DNA of 64,000 nt from JAXLWB01 sp046328715 (GTDB lineage Bacteria > Chloroflexota > Anaerolineae > Caldilineales > Caldilineaceae), in assembly GCA_046328715.1 (NCBI GenBank), contig JAXLWB010000012.1, positions 62,001 through 126,000 of the forward strand, in the 5' to 3' direction. The position numbers and the translations under genes are program-made. The notes below the pieces were generated by a model that did no database searches, was not told the DNA's origin, and saw only the letters and a program-made list of their open reading frames with translations. The first letter of the stretch is position 1; the number at the start of each line of letters is the position of its first letter. Of the stretch, positions 18,324 to 28,698 are shown piece by piece.

Positions 18324-19082
18324 ATGAAAATTGAAGTCGCCGCTATTGATATGGACGAGACCTTGCTGGGTGAGGATGGCAAGGTCTCACAGTGTACCGC
18401 AGAGGTGTTGCAACGTTGGTTGGCCTCCGGTCGGCGCTTGGTGATTGCAACGGGAAGACCGACACGCATGATCGCCGAATCGCTCCCTACATTTCTACAC
18501 GAAGTGCCGTGGATTACTTACAACGGAGCCGAAGTACATGAGGCAGGTCAGCGCATCTTTTGCGATTTGTTGACACCAGAGTTGAGCAAAGCCATCGTCG
18601 AACATCTACAACGTTCGATCCCCGATTGCGGCATCGGCATGGAGGTGGATGGCCAACTTCATCTCAATCGCCCCACCGAAAAGGCCAAGCGCTACACCAT
18701 CAGCGACCCCGCCACCCTCTGCGACCGGGCGGCGGCCAAGATTCTCTGTTTTGGAGGAGAAGCGGCACTGCTGCGCGCCGTTCTTGCCGAACCGATCCAC
18801 GGGGCACGCGTTCTGATCTCCGACAAAGTTCACTTCGCCCAGATCATGTCCATCACCGCCGACAAAGTTCATGCGCTGGAATTTGTGGTTGAACGCTGGG
18901 GGCTTTCACTCGACAACGTGATTGCCTTTGGCGATGATGTCAACGACGTGGAGATGGTGCGGCGCAGTGGCATTGGCGTGGCGGTGGAGAATGCGGTAGA
19001 GCCAGTCAAGGCCGTTGCCAAACGGATTGCGCCACATCATAGGGAGAATGGCGTAGCCCACGTTTTATGTGAACTTTTGTAG
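18324..19082 (+). CDS. Cof-type HAD-IIB sugar phosphatase
   Basis: A 252-aa haloacid-dehalogenase-superfamily phosphatase. The catalytic motif DMDETLL (Asp nucleophile ~9, general acid ~11) differs slightly from the usual DGTL. Motif II Thr lies in VIATGRP, and the Mg-binding AFGDDVNDVEMV carries motif IV. The IIB cap domain spans about residues 85-185. These enzymes dephosphorylate sugar phosphates or nucleotide-like metabolites in the cytosol. GAAGGAACCTGC precedes the ATG. The gene follows hslO by ~110 bp and could be co-transcribed. The physiological substrate is unknown. Confidence 0.9.
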   Translation: MKIEVAAIDMDETLLGEDGKVSQCTAEVLQRWLASGRRLVIATGRPTRMIAESLPTFLHEVPWITYNGAEVHEAGQRIFCDLLTPELSKAIVEHLQRSIPDCGIGMEVDGQLHLNRPTEKAKRYTISDPATLCDRAAAKILCFGGEAALLRAVLAEPIHGARVLISDKVHFAQIMSITADKVHALEFVVERWGLSLDNVIAFGDDVNDVEMVRRSGIGVAVENAVEPVKAVAKRIAPHHRENGVAHVLCELL

Positions 19083-19101
19083 CGTAAGAAATTATCTTAC
19101 G

Positions 19102-19868
19102 CTACACCTTCCTCCGCCAAATCGCAATCTCTCCGGCTGGGGCAAAGCCGATCTGCGTGTAAATCGGCACCGATGGCGGATCGGGAAAAACGCAGGCAGA
19201 CAGATCAGGACGGGCGGCAACGGCTGCTCGAATCAGCGCTGTGGCATAGCCCCGTCGGCGATAGGGCAAGAGGGTCGATAGGCCATAGATGCCCAACATG
19301 TCGTCCGTAGCGTGAGCAATCACACCCGCCACCACTTTTCCCTCCAACCAAGCCACCCAATAGAACATATTTGGATTCTCCAAGGTGGCAACTGGATGCC
19401 AACTGTGTGAGGGGCGGCTCGCCAGCATCTCCTCGTTCTCTTCAAAACCGACCCAGGAAGCACGCTCAAATTGATCGAGTCCCTCTGCCGTGGTCACACG
19501 CTCCACGCGCAACCCGGCTGGGCGTTGGTAGCCATCCTCGGCTAGCGGTCCGGCAGGGCGTAGATACCAGGGATTCTGTATCTCGTGGACAAAGCCCGCC
19601 TCGGCAACTCATACGCACCCCAACAATCGTACAAACTAAACGTTTCCTCGCCCCACGCCGCCACTACTTTTGCTAAATCATTCGTAAAGTCGGCGCTCGT
19701 GGTATACTTCCCAACATTGGTTGCACCGAGGTAGATGCCCGATCCCCCTGGTCGCCGCCACCAGAGGGAACCCTCAACATAGGCTTCAACACCCAAGGGT
19801 TGCAGCGAAGCACTCATCCAATCGGCAAGATTGAGCGCCATCGCTTTGGTTGCTGTGTCTGAAGTCAT
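19102..19868 (-). pseudogene. GNAT-family acetyltransferase split by one frameshift
   Basis: Two adjacent minus-strand frames are halves of one protein. The first (19868-19542) carries an N-terminal domain with WWRRPGGSGIYLGATNVGKYT and breaks after YDCWGAYELP. Shifting frame there (near 19608) gives EAGFVHEIQNPWYLRPAGP and runs without a stop into the second half (19512-19102), the catalytic GNAT fold with YWVAWLEGKVVAGV, the acetyl-CoA loop LLPYRRRGYATALI and a C-terminal IYTQIGFAP. One missing G in a GCCGGAGG-like run would explain it. The intact protein would be about 255 aa and acetylate an unknown amine. Real mutation and sequencing error are both possible. Confidence 0.75.
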
Positions 19869-19915
19869 AGACGGGTTATGTAAAAACAGTAGAGTTAGGG
19901 GATGAGAATCAGAAA

Positions 19916-20013
19916 ATGTGATGCGTGATGCGTGACAAACGGATATGTCGTTTCAACACTTATCGATTGAAGATGAGAGATGATCTGCAATTCACGGATC
20001 ACGTTTCACGCAT
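19916..20013. repeat. Heptamer-word inverted repeat (TGATGCG)
   Basis: GTGATGCGTGATGCGTGAC is mirrored ~70 bp later by GGATCACGTTTCACGCATC. It is closely related in wording to the blocks at 22712-22791 and 32951-32989. Confidence 0.55.
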
Positions 20014-20027
20014 CTTTTCAATAAACT

Positions 20028-22715
20028 ATGCCACAGAATCGTGCATCAACCTATTTCGACCAGATCAAGTTTGCCTTGGAGCATTATCACGATGCGGCCA
20101 CCTTGGCTGAATCGTCGCCGTTGGCGGCACCCTATTTTTTGGGGTCGGCGCTGCGCTTGGCAACGGCGACAGCGCATGAACGGGGAGAGGTGCTCTGTCG
20201 CGAAATCGATGCTGCGCTGTCCACCCTTTGGAGCGAAGCGCTACCCGAGGGTGGACAGCAGATGATGCAGGCTGCGCAGGAGGAATTGGAGCAGCAGGGA
20301 CGTGGGGCGCGCTATGATTGTCTGATTCTCGAACTCAACTACTTTAAACGCCGCTTCAAGCTCGCTAACCAATCTGAAATCTACAACGACATTCTTCATA
20401 TCTCGCGTGCCAGCCACGATCGCTATCTCGCCACTGCGGTCGAACGGCTGGGTTCGGCGCTGTTACGTCGTTTGCGCCCCTCCTTGCGCTTTGAACAGCC
20501 ACGCTTAACGCACCTGGTTGGACGTTCAGGGCTGTTGCAACAGGCGCTTGAAATGCTGCTCAGTGGCAAAAGCGTCACCTTGACAGGCGCTGGCGGCGTG
20601 GGTAAGACCTCGTTGGGGCTGGCGCTGGGCGAGGAATGGCTGACCCCGGCACTCTTCTGTACACCATCCGTCCCGGTGTCAACGATTCACTACATAGTCT
20701 GCTCTTTGCCCTGGGTTACTTTTTGCAGCAACAAGGCGCATCGTTGCTCTGGCAAAACAGTTGGTGGCCAATCATGGGCAGATCAAAGACTTTCAGCTTG
20801 CAGTCGGCCTGACGCAAAGGATCTGCGCTCATTGGCCCAGCGCGCCCCCTGCTCTGTTTTGACGAGATCGATCTCTTGCGCCGTCTGACCTTAGAAGATG
20901 AAAACCCTCGCCACACGCAACTGCTCGAATTTATCGATACTCTGCGTCCAGTCAGTGCTTTACTCCTGATTGGGCAGCAGTCGGTGCTGGAGAGCGATCT
21001 GGTCGTGACGGATGGATTGGCAACGTGGGCGAAGCCAGGGGGCTACGCCAGCAGGCCATTCCACATTCAGCAGAGAGTGGGGCGCGTTGCATTTCTATGC
21101 CCAGGGCAATCCCCGGCTGCTCTGAACTTTGCCTGGCACTCACACGCAGCAGTGGTGCAACGCTTAGCCACGCCATCGACCACCGTCACAGTCGCCCGCA
21201 GTCTCAGCCCTCTGGTAACGCCTCCAACGCCGACTCAACGGGCAGGAGCGGCATCTGCTTGCCCAGCTTGCCATCTTTCGTAGTCCGGCACCCCTCGATG
21301 CCTGGCAAGCTTCAGGGGAGACAACAAGCAGACGATGACAAACAGTTCGGTGCGCTGCTGAAGCCGCAACTTGCTGCGCCTGGATGGACAGGGCGGCGTC
21401 TACTTGCTGCCCGCCGTGCGGGATGTGATCGTTCACGATTTGGCAATTGAGACGCGCCAACAACTGCATCAACAGGCTGCAGCCATCCTCCAGCAACGGG
21501 GTGAGATCACCGAAGCTGCCTGGCATCTGCTGGCTGCCGACCAACCGGAGCAGGCGGTGGCGCTCTGGTTTCCGCAGCGTGAGGAGGAAATTCAACGCGG
21601 GGCAGCCGCAGCTGCGCTGGCGATCTTCGAGCAGGTATCGCAACATCGACTGACAGGCAAGTCTCGCCAGCAATTGGCGCTCGTACGTGCTGAGTTATAT
21701 CAATTGTTAGGTGAACCCGACAAAACCAGTGCCACGCTCAGCGAGAGCCAATGGCCAGCCGACAGCGAGCTTGCCATCGATGCGGCCAGGCTCTGGGGCG
21801 ATGCGCTCGATGCCACAGGTCGCTCGGATGCTGCGCTGGAACGTTATGAGGAAGGGGCACAACGGCTGAACGCACTGCTCAATCAGGGTGCGCAACTTTA
21901 TGTACAACGGGGCTTATTACAACTGCGCCAACGCGAGATGGAAGAGGCACGACGCAATGCCAATCTGGCGCGCTTTCATGCCGAACGTCTACTTGGCGCA
22001 GTGGCCGATCAACAAGGTGATTTTCAGCAGGCATTGGTTCATTATCAGAGCGCCTTGAGCATTGCCGAAGCCTTGAAGCATGAGCCAAGTCTGGCGCAGA
22101 TCCATCACTATTTGGGCATCTTGACCGGGCGTCATCAGCGGATGGAGGTTGCGCTGCCCTATTTTGAGGCCGCCATGCAGCACTACGAGCACATCGGCGA
22201 CCGTCTCACACGTGAGTATGTGCGCTAATTTGGCCTCGGCCTATATCCAGGGTGGCAACTTTGCCGCAGCTATCGAACATGCGCGCAAAGCCTTGATCTT
22301 CTTTCAGCAGATCGGTAACTCCTTTAGCATTGCGCTCAACGCCTCCAACCTGGCCGAAGCGCACGCCCAGTTGGATCAGCTTAGCGAGGCGCAACATTAT
22401 GCGGAATTGGTCTTGCAACAGGAAGAGCCACACAGTCATCCCTATGCGTTCTTTACCTTGGGTGTGGTGCAACAAAAGCGCCAACAACAGCAACAGGCTG
22501 AACTCTACTTTGCCCAATCACGCCAACTGGCACAGATGAATCGAGATCGCTTCTTGCTCGCCTATGCCTGCCGTTCGCTGGGCGAAGTCTATCTGGCACA
22601 GGGACAAGCCGATCCAGCCAATCAAGCGTTGCAGGAAGCGCTGAGTCTGTTCCGTGAAATGGGCATTCAGGATGAGATTGCCAAGACCGAGAAGCTGCTG
22701 GAAAGTGGCACATGA
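20028..22715 (+). pseudogene. Decayed STAND-type NTPase with C-terminal TPR repeats
   Basis: The intact gene would encode about 890 aa. The N-terminal ~190 residues are helical, followed by Walker A TGAGGVGKTS (nt ~20583-20612). Soon after, near 20659, the frame is lost: YTIRPGVNDSLHSLLFALGYF continues in one frame, LVANHGQIKDFQLAVG in another, and LLCFDEIDLLRRL (Walker-B-like region) in a third. Further shifts occur between 20990 and 21390. A long intact stretch (21371-22228) contains TPR-like helices, and a last shift near 22215 joins QHYEHIGDRLTREYV to CANLASAYIQGGNFAAAIEHA. STAND NTPases of this build act as signal-transducing or defence switches. At least six frame breaks mean it is not functional as read. 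Confidence 0.75.
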
Positions 22716-22791
22716 TGCGTGATCCGTGAATTTTCTGTCAACATATCTCAGGACTTGACACGTTTCACGCATCACGTTTCACGCATCATCA
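22712..22791. repeat. Heptamer-word inverted repeat (TGATGCG/TTTCACG)
   Basis: ATGATGCGTGATCCGTGAA is mirrored by CACGTTTCACGCATCACG and TTTCACGCATCAT. It starts at the stop codon of the decayed NTPase. Confidence 0.55.
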
Positions 22792-22947
22792 GCAACTTGC
22801 GCACTAGATCACACTTTCGCTGTGTTCTGCGCTAATTCTCGAAGAGACAGAAAGTTGTATGCTATGCACAGCAAAATTTCCAGTAGAGTTGGTAATCCAG
22901 TAGCTTATAACCCTATCAGTGGATAGCAGTCCAGGAGAGCAATTTTT

Positions 22948-23709
22948 ATGAAACAGCTTATCACTCACCTTCGCCTAACCGTCGCCCTACTGATTGCCAG
23001 TTTACTAACTCCTGCCTTCGCCCAGCCAGTCCAGGCAGCGCCGCAAACAGGGTACTTGTGGACCTTAACCTTCGACTTTGAAGCAGGCTACAACGGTGAA
23101 CTACTGCTCAAGGTCGGCCCCTGGCAAAATGGTGCGCTGCTCGACGTGACCGAGAAGTCGGCTACCACGGTCAATTGTCAGCCAGTGGGCGATGTGAGCT
23201 TGGGCAAGGGCTATGCAATTTTCAATAACGGTGGTTATCTACAGTGTGACATGGATATCGCCGGCGCGCTGTTTGCCAATCACGGCATCGAAGCGAATGA
23301 GACGGATACCTATGGTTCCTTGACAATGCGGGCACGAACGAGCGTGGTTGGCAACGGCACAGCGCCTCTGTTTGCCCATCCCGATGCCCAGTTCTGGCTC
23401 ACCACGCCCTCAGCGATGCAAGTTACGGTCAATAGTGACCTTTCCAACGGCAACGGTGCAATGACCAGTTGGTTTTCGGCGGTTTCCTGGAACTCATGGC
23501 AGACCTACACCTCGTACTACCTCTGTAGCGGCGGCTGTGATCTGACCCACTATGCGGGCGCCAATCAGCAATCGTTGGCAAACCAGGGCGCAGCAGCCAC
23601 CTTCGCCACGGCACCGACCAGCTTCACGATTGGCAAGCTGGGTGGCAACACACTGACCGGACGCATCGACGAATTAATTATTGATCCTGGTAATTCGGGT
23701 CATTACTAA
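22948..23709 (+). CDS. Secreted LamG-like beta-sandwich protein
   Basis: A 253-aa protein with a clear signal peptide (basic start, hydrophobic core TVALLIASLLTPAFA, cleavage expected near AQPVQA, residue ~34). The rest is beta-rich with GYAIFNNGGYLQC, RARTSVVGNG and the closing GRIDELIIDPGN, the pattern of a concanavalin/LamG-type carbohydrate or protein-binding fold. Four cysteines could form two disulfides (CQPVGD/LQCD; YLCSGGC). AGGAGAG lies 11 bases before the ATG. A perfect hairpin terminator follows. No enzymatic residues are evident; the ligand is unknown. Confidence 0.7.
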   Translation: MKQLITHLRLTVALLIASLLTPAFAQPVQAAPQTGYLWTLTFDFEAGYNGELLLKVGPWQNGALLDVTEKSATTVNCQPVGDVSLGKGYAIFNNGGYLQCDMDIAGALFANHGIEANETDTYGSLTMRARTSVVGNGTAPLFAHPDAQFWLTTPSAMQVTVNSDLSNGNGAMTSWFSAVSWNSWQTYTSYYLCSGGCDLTHYAGANQQSLANQGAAATFATAPTSFTIGKLGGNTLTGRIDELIIDPGNSGHY

Positions 23710-23721
23710 AATTAGTGCAAG

Positions 23722-23766
23722 GCGAAGAGAGCTACCTGGTTCGTTGAACCAGGTAGCTCTCTTCGC
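23722..23766 (+). terminator. Perfect 21-bp stem-loop after the LamG-like gene
   Basis: Arms 23722-23742 and 23746-23766 (core GAGAGCTACCTGG / CCAGGTAGCTCTC) are perfect complements with a 3-nt loop. There is no long T-run, but the stem is very stable and lies 13 bp after the stop codon. Confidence 0.75.
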
Positions 23767-24199
23767 GCTTTGCGCTTTACTCATTTGCCAGCTTGTTTAT
23801 ACTTCGGCGAACTCCCCTTTTCTGACGTACCCCTCCCATTTTGAGGCATCAACTCACCTCACCCTGTTGCATACTATTTCCATATCAAGCGGTGACCGGT
23901 TCACTGCTTTGTAATATACAGCGAAAGGAGAGACTTGCAACATGAACCCCTTCACCCTAACTCGCAAGCCCCTGCCTACCCTAAGTTGTTGGTGATAGAG
24001 TTGCCGGATTTCCGAATGGCAAGCGGTTGGTTGCAGCAGTGAACTTTTGCGAGCAAACCTGTCATTGGCGGCTATGGCGCAATGGCAACGTAGTGAGGGA
24101 GAGCAGCGGCGCAACTCTATACGACACAGCGGTCTTCTGGAGTTAAGGGAACCGATTCTCCCTGGTGAATATCAAGTGGAATTCGCGGTACGTGACTAC
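23767..24199. other. Intergenic, no gene recognised
   Basis: About 430 bp between the terminator and a palindromic element. Short open frames are not protein-like. Nothing else of note was seen. Confidence 0.4.
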
Positions 24200-24334
24200 C
24201 AACCCCTCCCTAACCCTCCCCAAAATAAGGAGCGAATTGTCACGGTAAGGATTTAGTCTTGTGTATAGAAGAAAAGACTCGTTCTGCCCCTGCATGGTTC
24301 CCTCCTTAAACAGGGGAGGGCTAGGGAGGGGTTG
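24200..24334. repeat. Copy of the ~135-bp CCTCCCTAACCCTCCC palindromic family
   Basis: Terminal inverted repeats CAACCCCTCCCTAACCCTCC and its complement GGGAGGGCTAGGGAGGGGTTG enclose a core with TTGTCACGG and TGTATAGAAGA, matching the cores of the 50411 and 54143 copies. Confidence 0.7.
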
Positions 24335-24369
24335 CAGTGTAGCGACATACATTCAAAAGGAGCATAAAA

Positions 24370-27300
24370 ATGTTGAGCAAACGCCAAAGCATTTTTCCCT
24401 TGCTGCTGGTGCTGAGTCTGTTATTACAGCTACCTACAGCAGGATTATACGCAGCCCCCACGGCACCCAGCCAACCCGACAACGTCGCCTGCCGACCCAA
24501 CGAGGGCAAGGTCGATCAGGTGCGGGTCGAGTGGAAAGACACCAACGACGGCACCGTTGACTACAAGGTCTATCGCAAAAATGTCAATGACAACAGTTGG
24601 GGATCGGCACTAGCCACCGTAACCGATGGCTCTAAGAATGGCACCTGGAAATATGTGGACAGCAAGGCCGATGGCGATCCCGATCAGAACATCGTCTACC
24701 AGTACCGAGTGACTGCTGTGGATGGTGATACCGAGACCGCTCCTGGTGCTGATCAGACCTGCCGCGAACCAATCTATCTGGATGCCGACCCAGATGGCAA
24801 CCCCAACACTGACGATGGCACCTATCGCATGTTCTATCGCTTACAAGAGTGTCCCGAGTATGATGGCAAGGCAGCCTGCACGGAGAACATTCAAGTCAAC
24901 GGCCAAAACAAACATGTGGCCCAGATGTTACAGACCAGCGAAGCCTACCGAGCCAAATTGATGGCGATGGGCTTCAACGATCCAGGCAACTTCACCGATG
25001 TCGATAAGTTCCCGCTTGATTTCTTCCCCTGCAACAACGGTTGCGCCAACGGCGATGGCATTCAATATCCTCCTGGCAACTTTGTAGGCACCGACTACGA
25101 CCCCAACACCGGTGGCGGCGAAGATTACGAAGTCTTTGTCGGCGGCCATGAGATCTTCCATAAGGCCCAAGGGGCACTGGGTGGCGGCAAGGGGGACCCC
25201 TTCTACAAGTGGCTGATCGAAGGTCAGGCCCGTATGAGCGAAGACAAAGTCTGCATCTTCAACCCTAGTCAGTGCATCACATGGGACAACGTGCCCGAAA
25301 AGTATTACCTAGGACAGATTGAGTCTTATCTCGGCAAACCTGAGTACGGCTTGCAGAAACAATCCTACAACGCCGCGCTCTTCTGGCTCTACGTGGCAGA
25401 ACAGTTTGCCGGGGTGACGAGTGAACCGGAGTATGGCATGGATGTGCTCCTTAAATTCTGGCAGAAGAATCTGGAGAACAAGAATGGGGGTGGGCTGAAA
25501 GATGGCATCCAAACCCTGAACGATGCCCTCTCTGACCCAGCACTCTTTACCACGGACCGCCGCTTCAAGGACATCTTCGAGGATTTTGCGGTCGCCAACT
25601 ATGCCAAGGATTATCTCGCCAATCCGGTTGCGGCTGACATGAAGAAGTACAACTACATCGACGATGAACAAGGATTGGATTTTGGCAAGGTAAAACTTTC
25701 AGCGCAGACGACGATTACCACGGGGACATCTCTACTTAGCACCTCGTCGGTCAATGCCTGGGGCGCTCGCTACTTTGAATTTGACGTCGATCCCAGCGTT
25801 TCGGTGGTTAATTTTCAGGTCAATCCGCTGCCGGGGACACCCCATAGCCTCTACTATCACCTGTTGGGCATTGACAACAATCAGATTGTCGATCAGTGGT
25901 CCTCCGAAGGCAGCAGCCTCGATTTGTCGATCCCCAATCTGACCCCGGTTTATGATCGACTGGTGTTGATCGTGGCAGGCTTGGAAAAGCATGTGCTCTT
26001 TGACTATAGCGTGAATCTGAGCGATGGTGTCTTTATTCTCAGCCCCAATGCCCAGTTTCCCGATGCCGTCGGCGATGCTAACTCGCCAGGCAAGTTTATT
26101 ACTTGGTTGCGCGTGATGGATGTCAACAATCAGCCAGTAGCCGGCATCGACCCGAATGACTTCACCATCTCGGTCGGCAACACGGTGATTCACCCCGTTG
26201 GCAATGGCGGTGAGGATGCGCTGATCTCGTCCTTCTACAGTGCCGACCGCTATATGCTGGCGTTGCGTGCGCCTGCCAATCCAGGCTGCACCGCTTGCCC
26301 ACTCACGGTGAGCTATGGCGGCAACAGCGATAGCGAACCTAACGCCATCCTCTACGGGCCGCCGGTCAGCGTCGATAACATGATTGTCATTGACCGTTCA
26401 GGCAGCATGGAGGGCGCAAAGATCGAGGCAGCCAAGGGTGCGGCCAAAGTCTATGTCGATTCCTACGAAACCGGTGACCGCATCGGTGTGATCAGCTACA
26501 ACAGCACACCTACCAGCGAATACACACTCCACGGCTGGAGCAATACGACGCGCCAACAAGCGCAGAATGAGATCGAGACGCTTGCGGCCCCCGCAGGTGA
26601 TACGGCGACCGGTGCGGCCTTGCGCGAAGGCATGAAGCAGTTGATCGATCAGGCTAGCCCGAATCCGGCCTGGGCGATGGTGCTCCTTTCCGATGGCAAA
26701 GATACGGTGGAAGATACGGATCAGCATATTCCCAAATTTATCGGTGAATACGATAAACGGGTCGATAACGGACTCGATGTCCCTACAATCCATGTGGTGG
26801 CAGTCGGCGACGACGCAGATGGTCCTGCGCTGCAACAGGTGAGTGACATTTCAGGCGGAGAGTTTCAATACTTACCGGAAAGCGGAGGCGTCATGGCTGC
26901 CGACACAGTGGCGACCGGCGACATCGCTTTGCAACTCGATTTAGCAGAGATCTACCGAGTCTTTGCCGAGGAGGTAGTGGATGAACAGCAAATCTACGCC
27001 CAACAGAATGCAATCACCAACGCCACCTCCAAGACCCACAACATTCTGGTCGAAGGCAGCGCTGGCCAGTTGGTCGTGGTCGTCAAATATGTTTACACCG
27101 ACTTCGGCATCCCGATCTCACCCAAACTGACCCGTCCGGATAACACGGTCGTGGGCGCACCCACGCTCACGGGTGGTAGCGGCAAGAGTTTCCACTGGAT
27201 CTGGCGCATTCCTGCCCCGGCGGCTGGCACGTGGAAGCTGCAAATCAGCCCGGTGATTCCCGGTCTGGCAGCGGCAGAGGTGACATCTCCCAGTGACCCG

Positions 27301-28581
27301 AACGACACAGTCGATCCGAATGCGCCAGGGGCCAGCCGTACCGACTATTTGGTCGAAGCCGCCCTGGTCAGCAACTTAACCCTGGACGCCTTCCTGGGTC
27401 TGTCCCCTGCCGAGCGGCTGTTAGGCAAAGCAATGCCGATCCGAGCCTTGCTGGCCGACAATGTGCCCGTGCCAGGCGCAACCGTTACGGCGACGGTCAA
27501 ACGTACGGGCGAGGTTGTCAAACTCTTTGATGATGGCAAACACGATGACGGTGTCGCCAAAGACGGCGTCTATGCGGGCTTGATCAAGAATACCTTTTCA
27601 GCAGGCGGCTATCAGGTGCTGGTCGAGGCAAGTGGGACAGCGCCACTGGCCGGTGCATTCCAACGACGGGCACGGCTCTCCTTCTTCCTCAGCGCTGCCC
27701 CCAGCCGCGACCAAGACCTGCTGCCCGACTGGTGGGAAGATGGCTGGGCGTGTATGAACTCCAGCGTCTACGATCACGATAAGGACTACGACCTGGATGG
27801 GCTGAACAACTTGCAGGAATTCCAGAATCATACCAATCCCTGCGATCCCGACACAGACGATGGTGGCGAACAAGATGGCTCCGAGGTCACGCGTGCCGTC
27901 AATCCGCTCAACCCGGAGGATGATTTTAGCCGCCCGCCAGTTGGGCAGAGCTGGCCTGGTGTCGGCAAGGTCACACTCAAGTTGGCAACTTCGCCGCTTG
28001 CCCCCAAGATGGACATCTATCGAGCCGCAACGGCGAGTGGCCCCTTCCAGTTGATTGCCAGCGATGTCCAGGGCGATCAATATGAGGACAACGGTCTGCC
28101 CAACGGACGGGAGGTCTGTTATCAAGTCGTGGCTAAGGGGCGTGGCAGTACAGCCCCCTCCGACATCACCTGCGCCACGCCACAAGCCGATCCCTACCCG
28201 CCGCATGGCGAAGTCTTCTTGCCTGTCGGCGTGCTTGAACCAGTGCTATCCAAGACCAAACTGCTGCTCCAAGGTTTCGATAATCCCTACACCGACGAGC
28301 ACCCTGCCTTTGACGGCGAACTGGTGACCCAAAATGCTGAAGAGAGCGGCGTGGTCGAGATGCAACTCAGTAGCCGCGCCGACTTCGAAGGTGCGCAGTG
28401 GGTGCCCTACAGCCTGTTTTACGATTATGACTTCCAGGCCACCGCCTCGGGACTCTACACCGTCTTCGTCCGCTATAAAGATGCGGCAGGTAATATCTCG
28501 GACACGGCAGCCCGTACGGTACAGGTAGATGCAACTGCGAGCCAGTCGCAGAAGGTGTACTTGCCGTTAGTGACAAGATAA
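24370..28581 (+). CDS. Giant secreted protein: FN3, gluzincin-like peptidase site, VWA domain, Ca-binding repeats, YLPLV end
   Basis: A 1403-aa exported protein. Order: signal peptide (1-~28); FN3-like domain (~32-135); a module with HEIFH (260-264) and Glu284 in WLIEGQA, the HExxH-19-E zinc ligand pattern of gluzincin peptidases; beta domains; a VWA domain with MIDAS DRSGSMEG (Asp675), GDTATGAALREG and LLSDGKD; beta domains (~900-1110); a calcium-loop region with DHDKDYDLDGLNN and DPDTDDGGEQDGS near 1135-1180; an FN3-like domain; and the C-terminus KVYLPLVTR. AAAGGAG precedes the ATG. It is probably a cell-surface or matrix protease/adhesin. The peptidase activity is inferred from the motif only. 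The next gene encodes another secreted protein but is separated by hairpins. Confidence 0.8.
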   Translation: MLSKRQSIFPLLLVLSLLLQLPTAGLYAAPTAPSQPDNVACRPNEGKVDQVRVEWKDTNDGTVDYKVYRKNVNDNSWGSALATVTDGSKNGTWKYVDSKADGDPDQNIVYQYRVTAVDGDTETAPGADQTCREPIYLDADPDGNPNTDDGTYRMFYRLQECPEYDGKAACTENIQVNGQNKHVAQMLQTSEAYRAKLMAMGFNDPGNFTDVDKFPLDFFPCNNGCANGDGIQYPPGNFVGTDYDPNTGGGEDYEVFVGGHEIFHKAQGALGGGKGDPFYKWLIEGQARMSEDKVCIFNPSQCITWDNVPEKYYLGQIESYLGKPEYGLQKQSYNAALFWLYVAEQFAGVTSEPEYGMDVLLKFWQKNLENKNGGGLKDGIQTLNDALSDPALFTTDRRFKDIFEDFAVANYAKDYLANPVAADMKKYNYIDDEQGLDFGKVKLSAQTTITTGTSLLSTSSVNAWGARYFEFDVDPSVSVVNFQVNPLPGTPHSLYYHLLGIDNNQIVDQWSSEGSSLDLSIPNLTPVYDRLVLIVAGLEKHVLFDYSVNLSDGVFILSPNAQFPDAVGDANSPGKFITWLRVMDVNNQPVAGIDPNDFTISVGNTVIHPVGNGGEDALISSFYSADRYMLALRAPANPGCTACPLTVSYGGNSDSEPNAILYGPPVSVDNMIVIDRSGSMEGAKIEAAKGAAKVYVDSYETGDRIGVISYNSTPTSEYTLHGWSNTTRQQAQNEIETLAAPAGDTATGAALREGMKQLIDQASPNPAWAMVLLSDGKDTVEDTDQHIPKFIGEYDKRVDNGLDVPTIHVVAVGDDADGPALQQVSDISGGEFQYLPESGGVMAADTVATGDIALQLDLAEIYRVFAEEVVDEQQIYAQQNAITNATSKTHNILVEGSAGQLVVVVKYVYTDFGIPISPKLTRPDNTVVGAPTLTGGSGKSFHWIWRIPAPAAGTWKLQISPVIPGLAAAEVTSPSDPNDTVDPNAPGASRTDYLVEAALVSNLTLDAFLGLSPAERLLGKAMPIRALLADNVPVPGATVTATVKRTGEVVKLFDDGKHDDGVAKDGVYAGLIKNTFSAGGYQVLVEASGTAPLAGAFQRRARLSFFLSAAPSRDQDLLPDWWEDGWACMNSSVYDHDKDYDLDGLNNLQEFQNHTNPCDPDTDDGGEQDGSEVTRAVNPLNPEDDFSRPPVGQSWPGVGKVTLKLATSPLAPKMDIYRAATASGPFQLIASDVQGDQYEDNGLPNGREVCYQVVAKGRGSTAPSDITCATPQADPYPPHGEVFLPVGVLEPVLSKTKLLLQGFDNPYTDEHPAFDGELVTQNAEESGVVEMQLSSRADFEGAQWVPYSLFYDYDFQATASGLYTVFVRYKDAAGNISDTAARTVQVDATASQSQKVYLPLVTR

Positions 28582-28614
28582 CAGGATGAGCTTGCTGCTG
28601 AAATAGATTTGTTT

Positions 28615-28698
28615 ATACATGTCACTGGGCCTGTTGTCTCGGTGACATGTATTTGAATTGGCAAGGGCGTAACGTGAGCTAAAAACTTCACGTTACGC
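28615..28698 (+). terminator. Two consecutive hairpins after the 24370 gene
   Basis: First stem ATACATGTCAC (28615-28625) / GTGACATGTAT (28642-28652); second stem GCGTAACGTGA (28667-28677) / TCACGTTACGC (28688-28698). They start ~30 bp past the stop codon and likely end transcription. A decayed GTAGGGGC-type repeat follows near 28737-28770. Confidence 0.55.
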
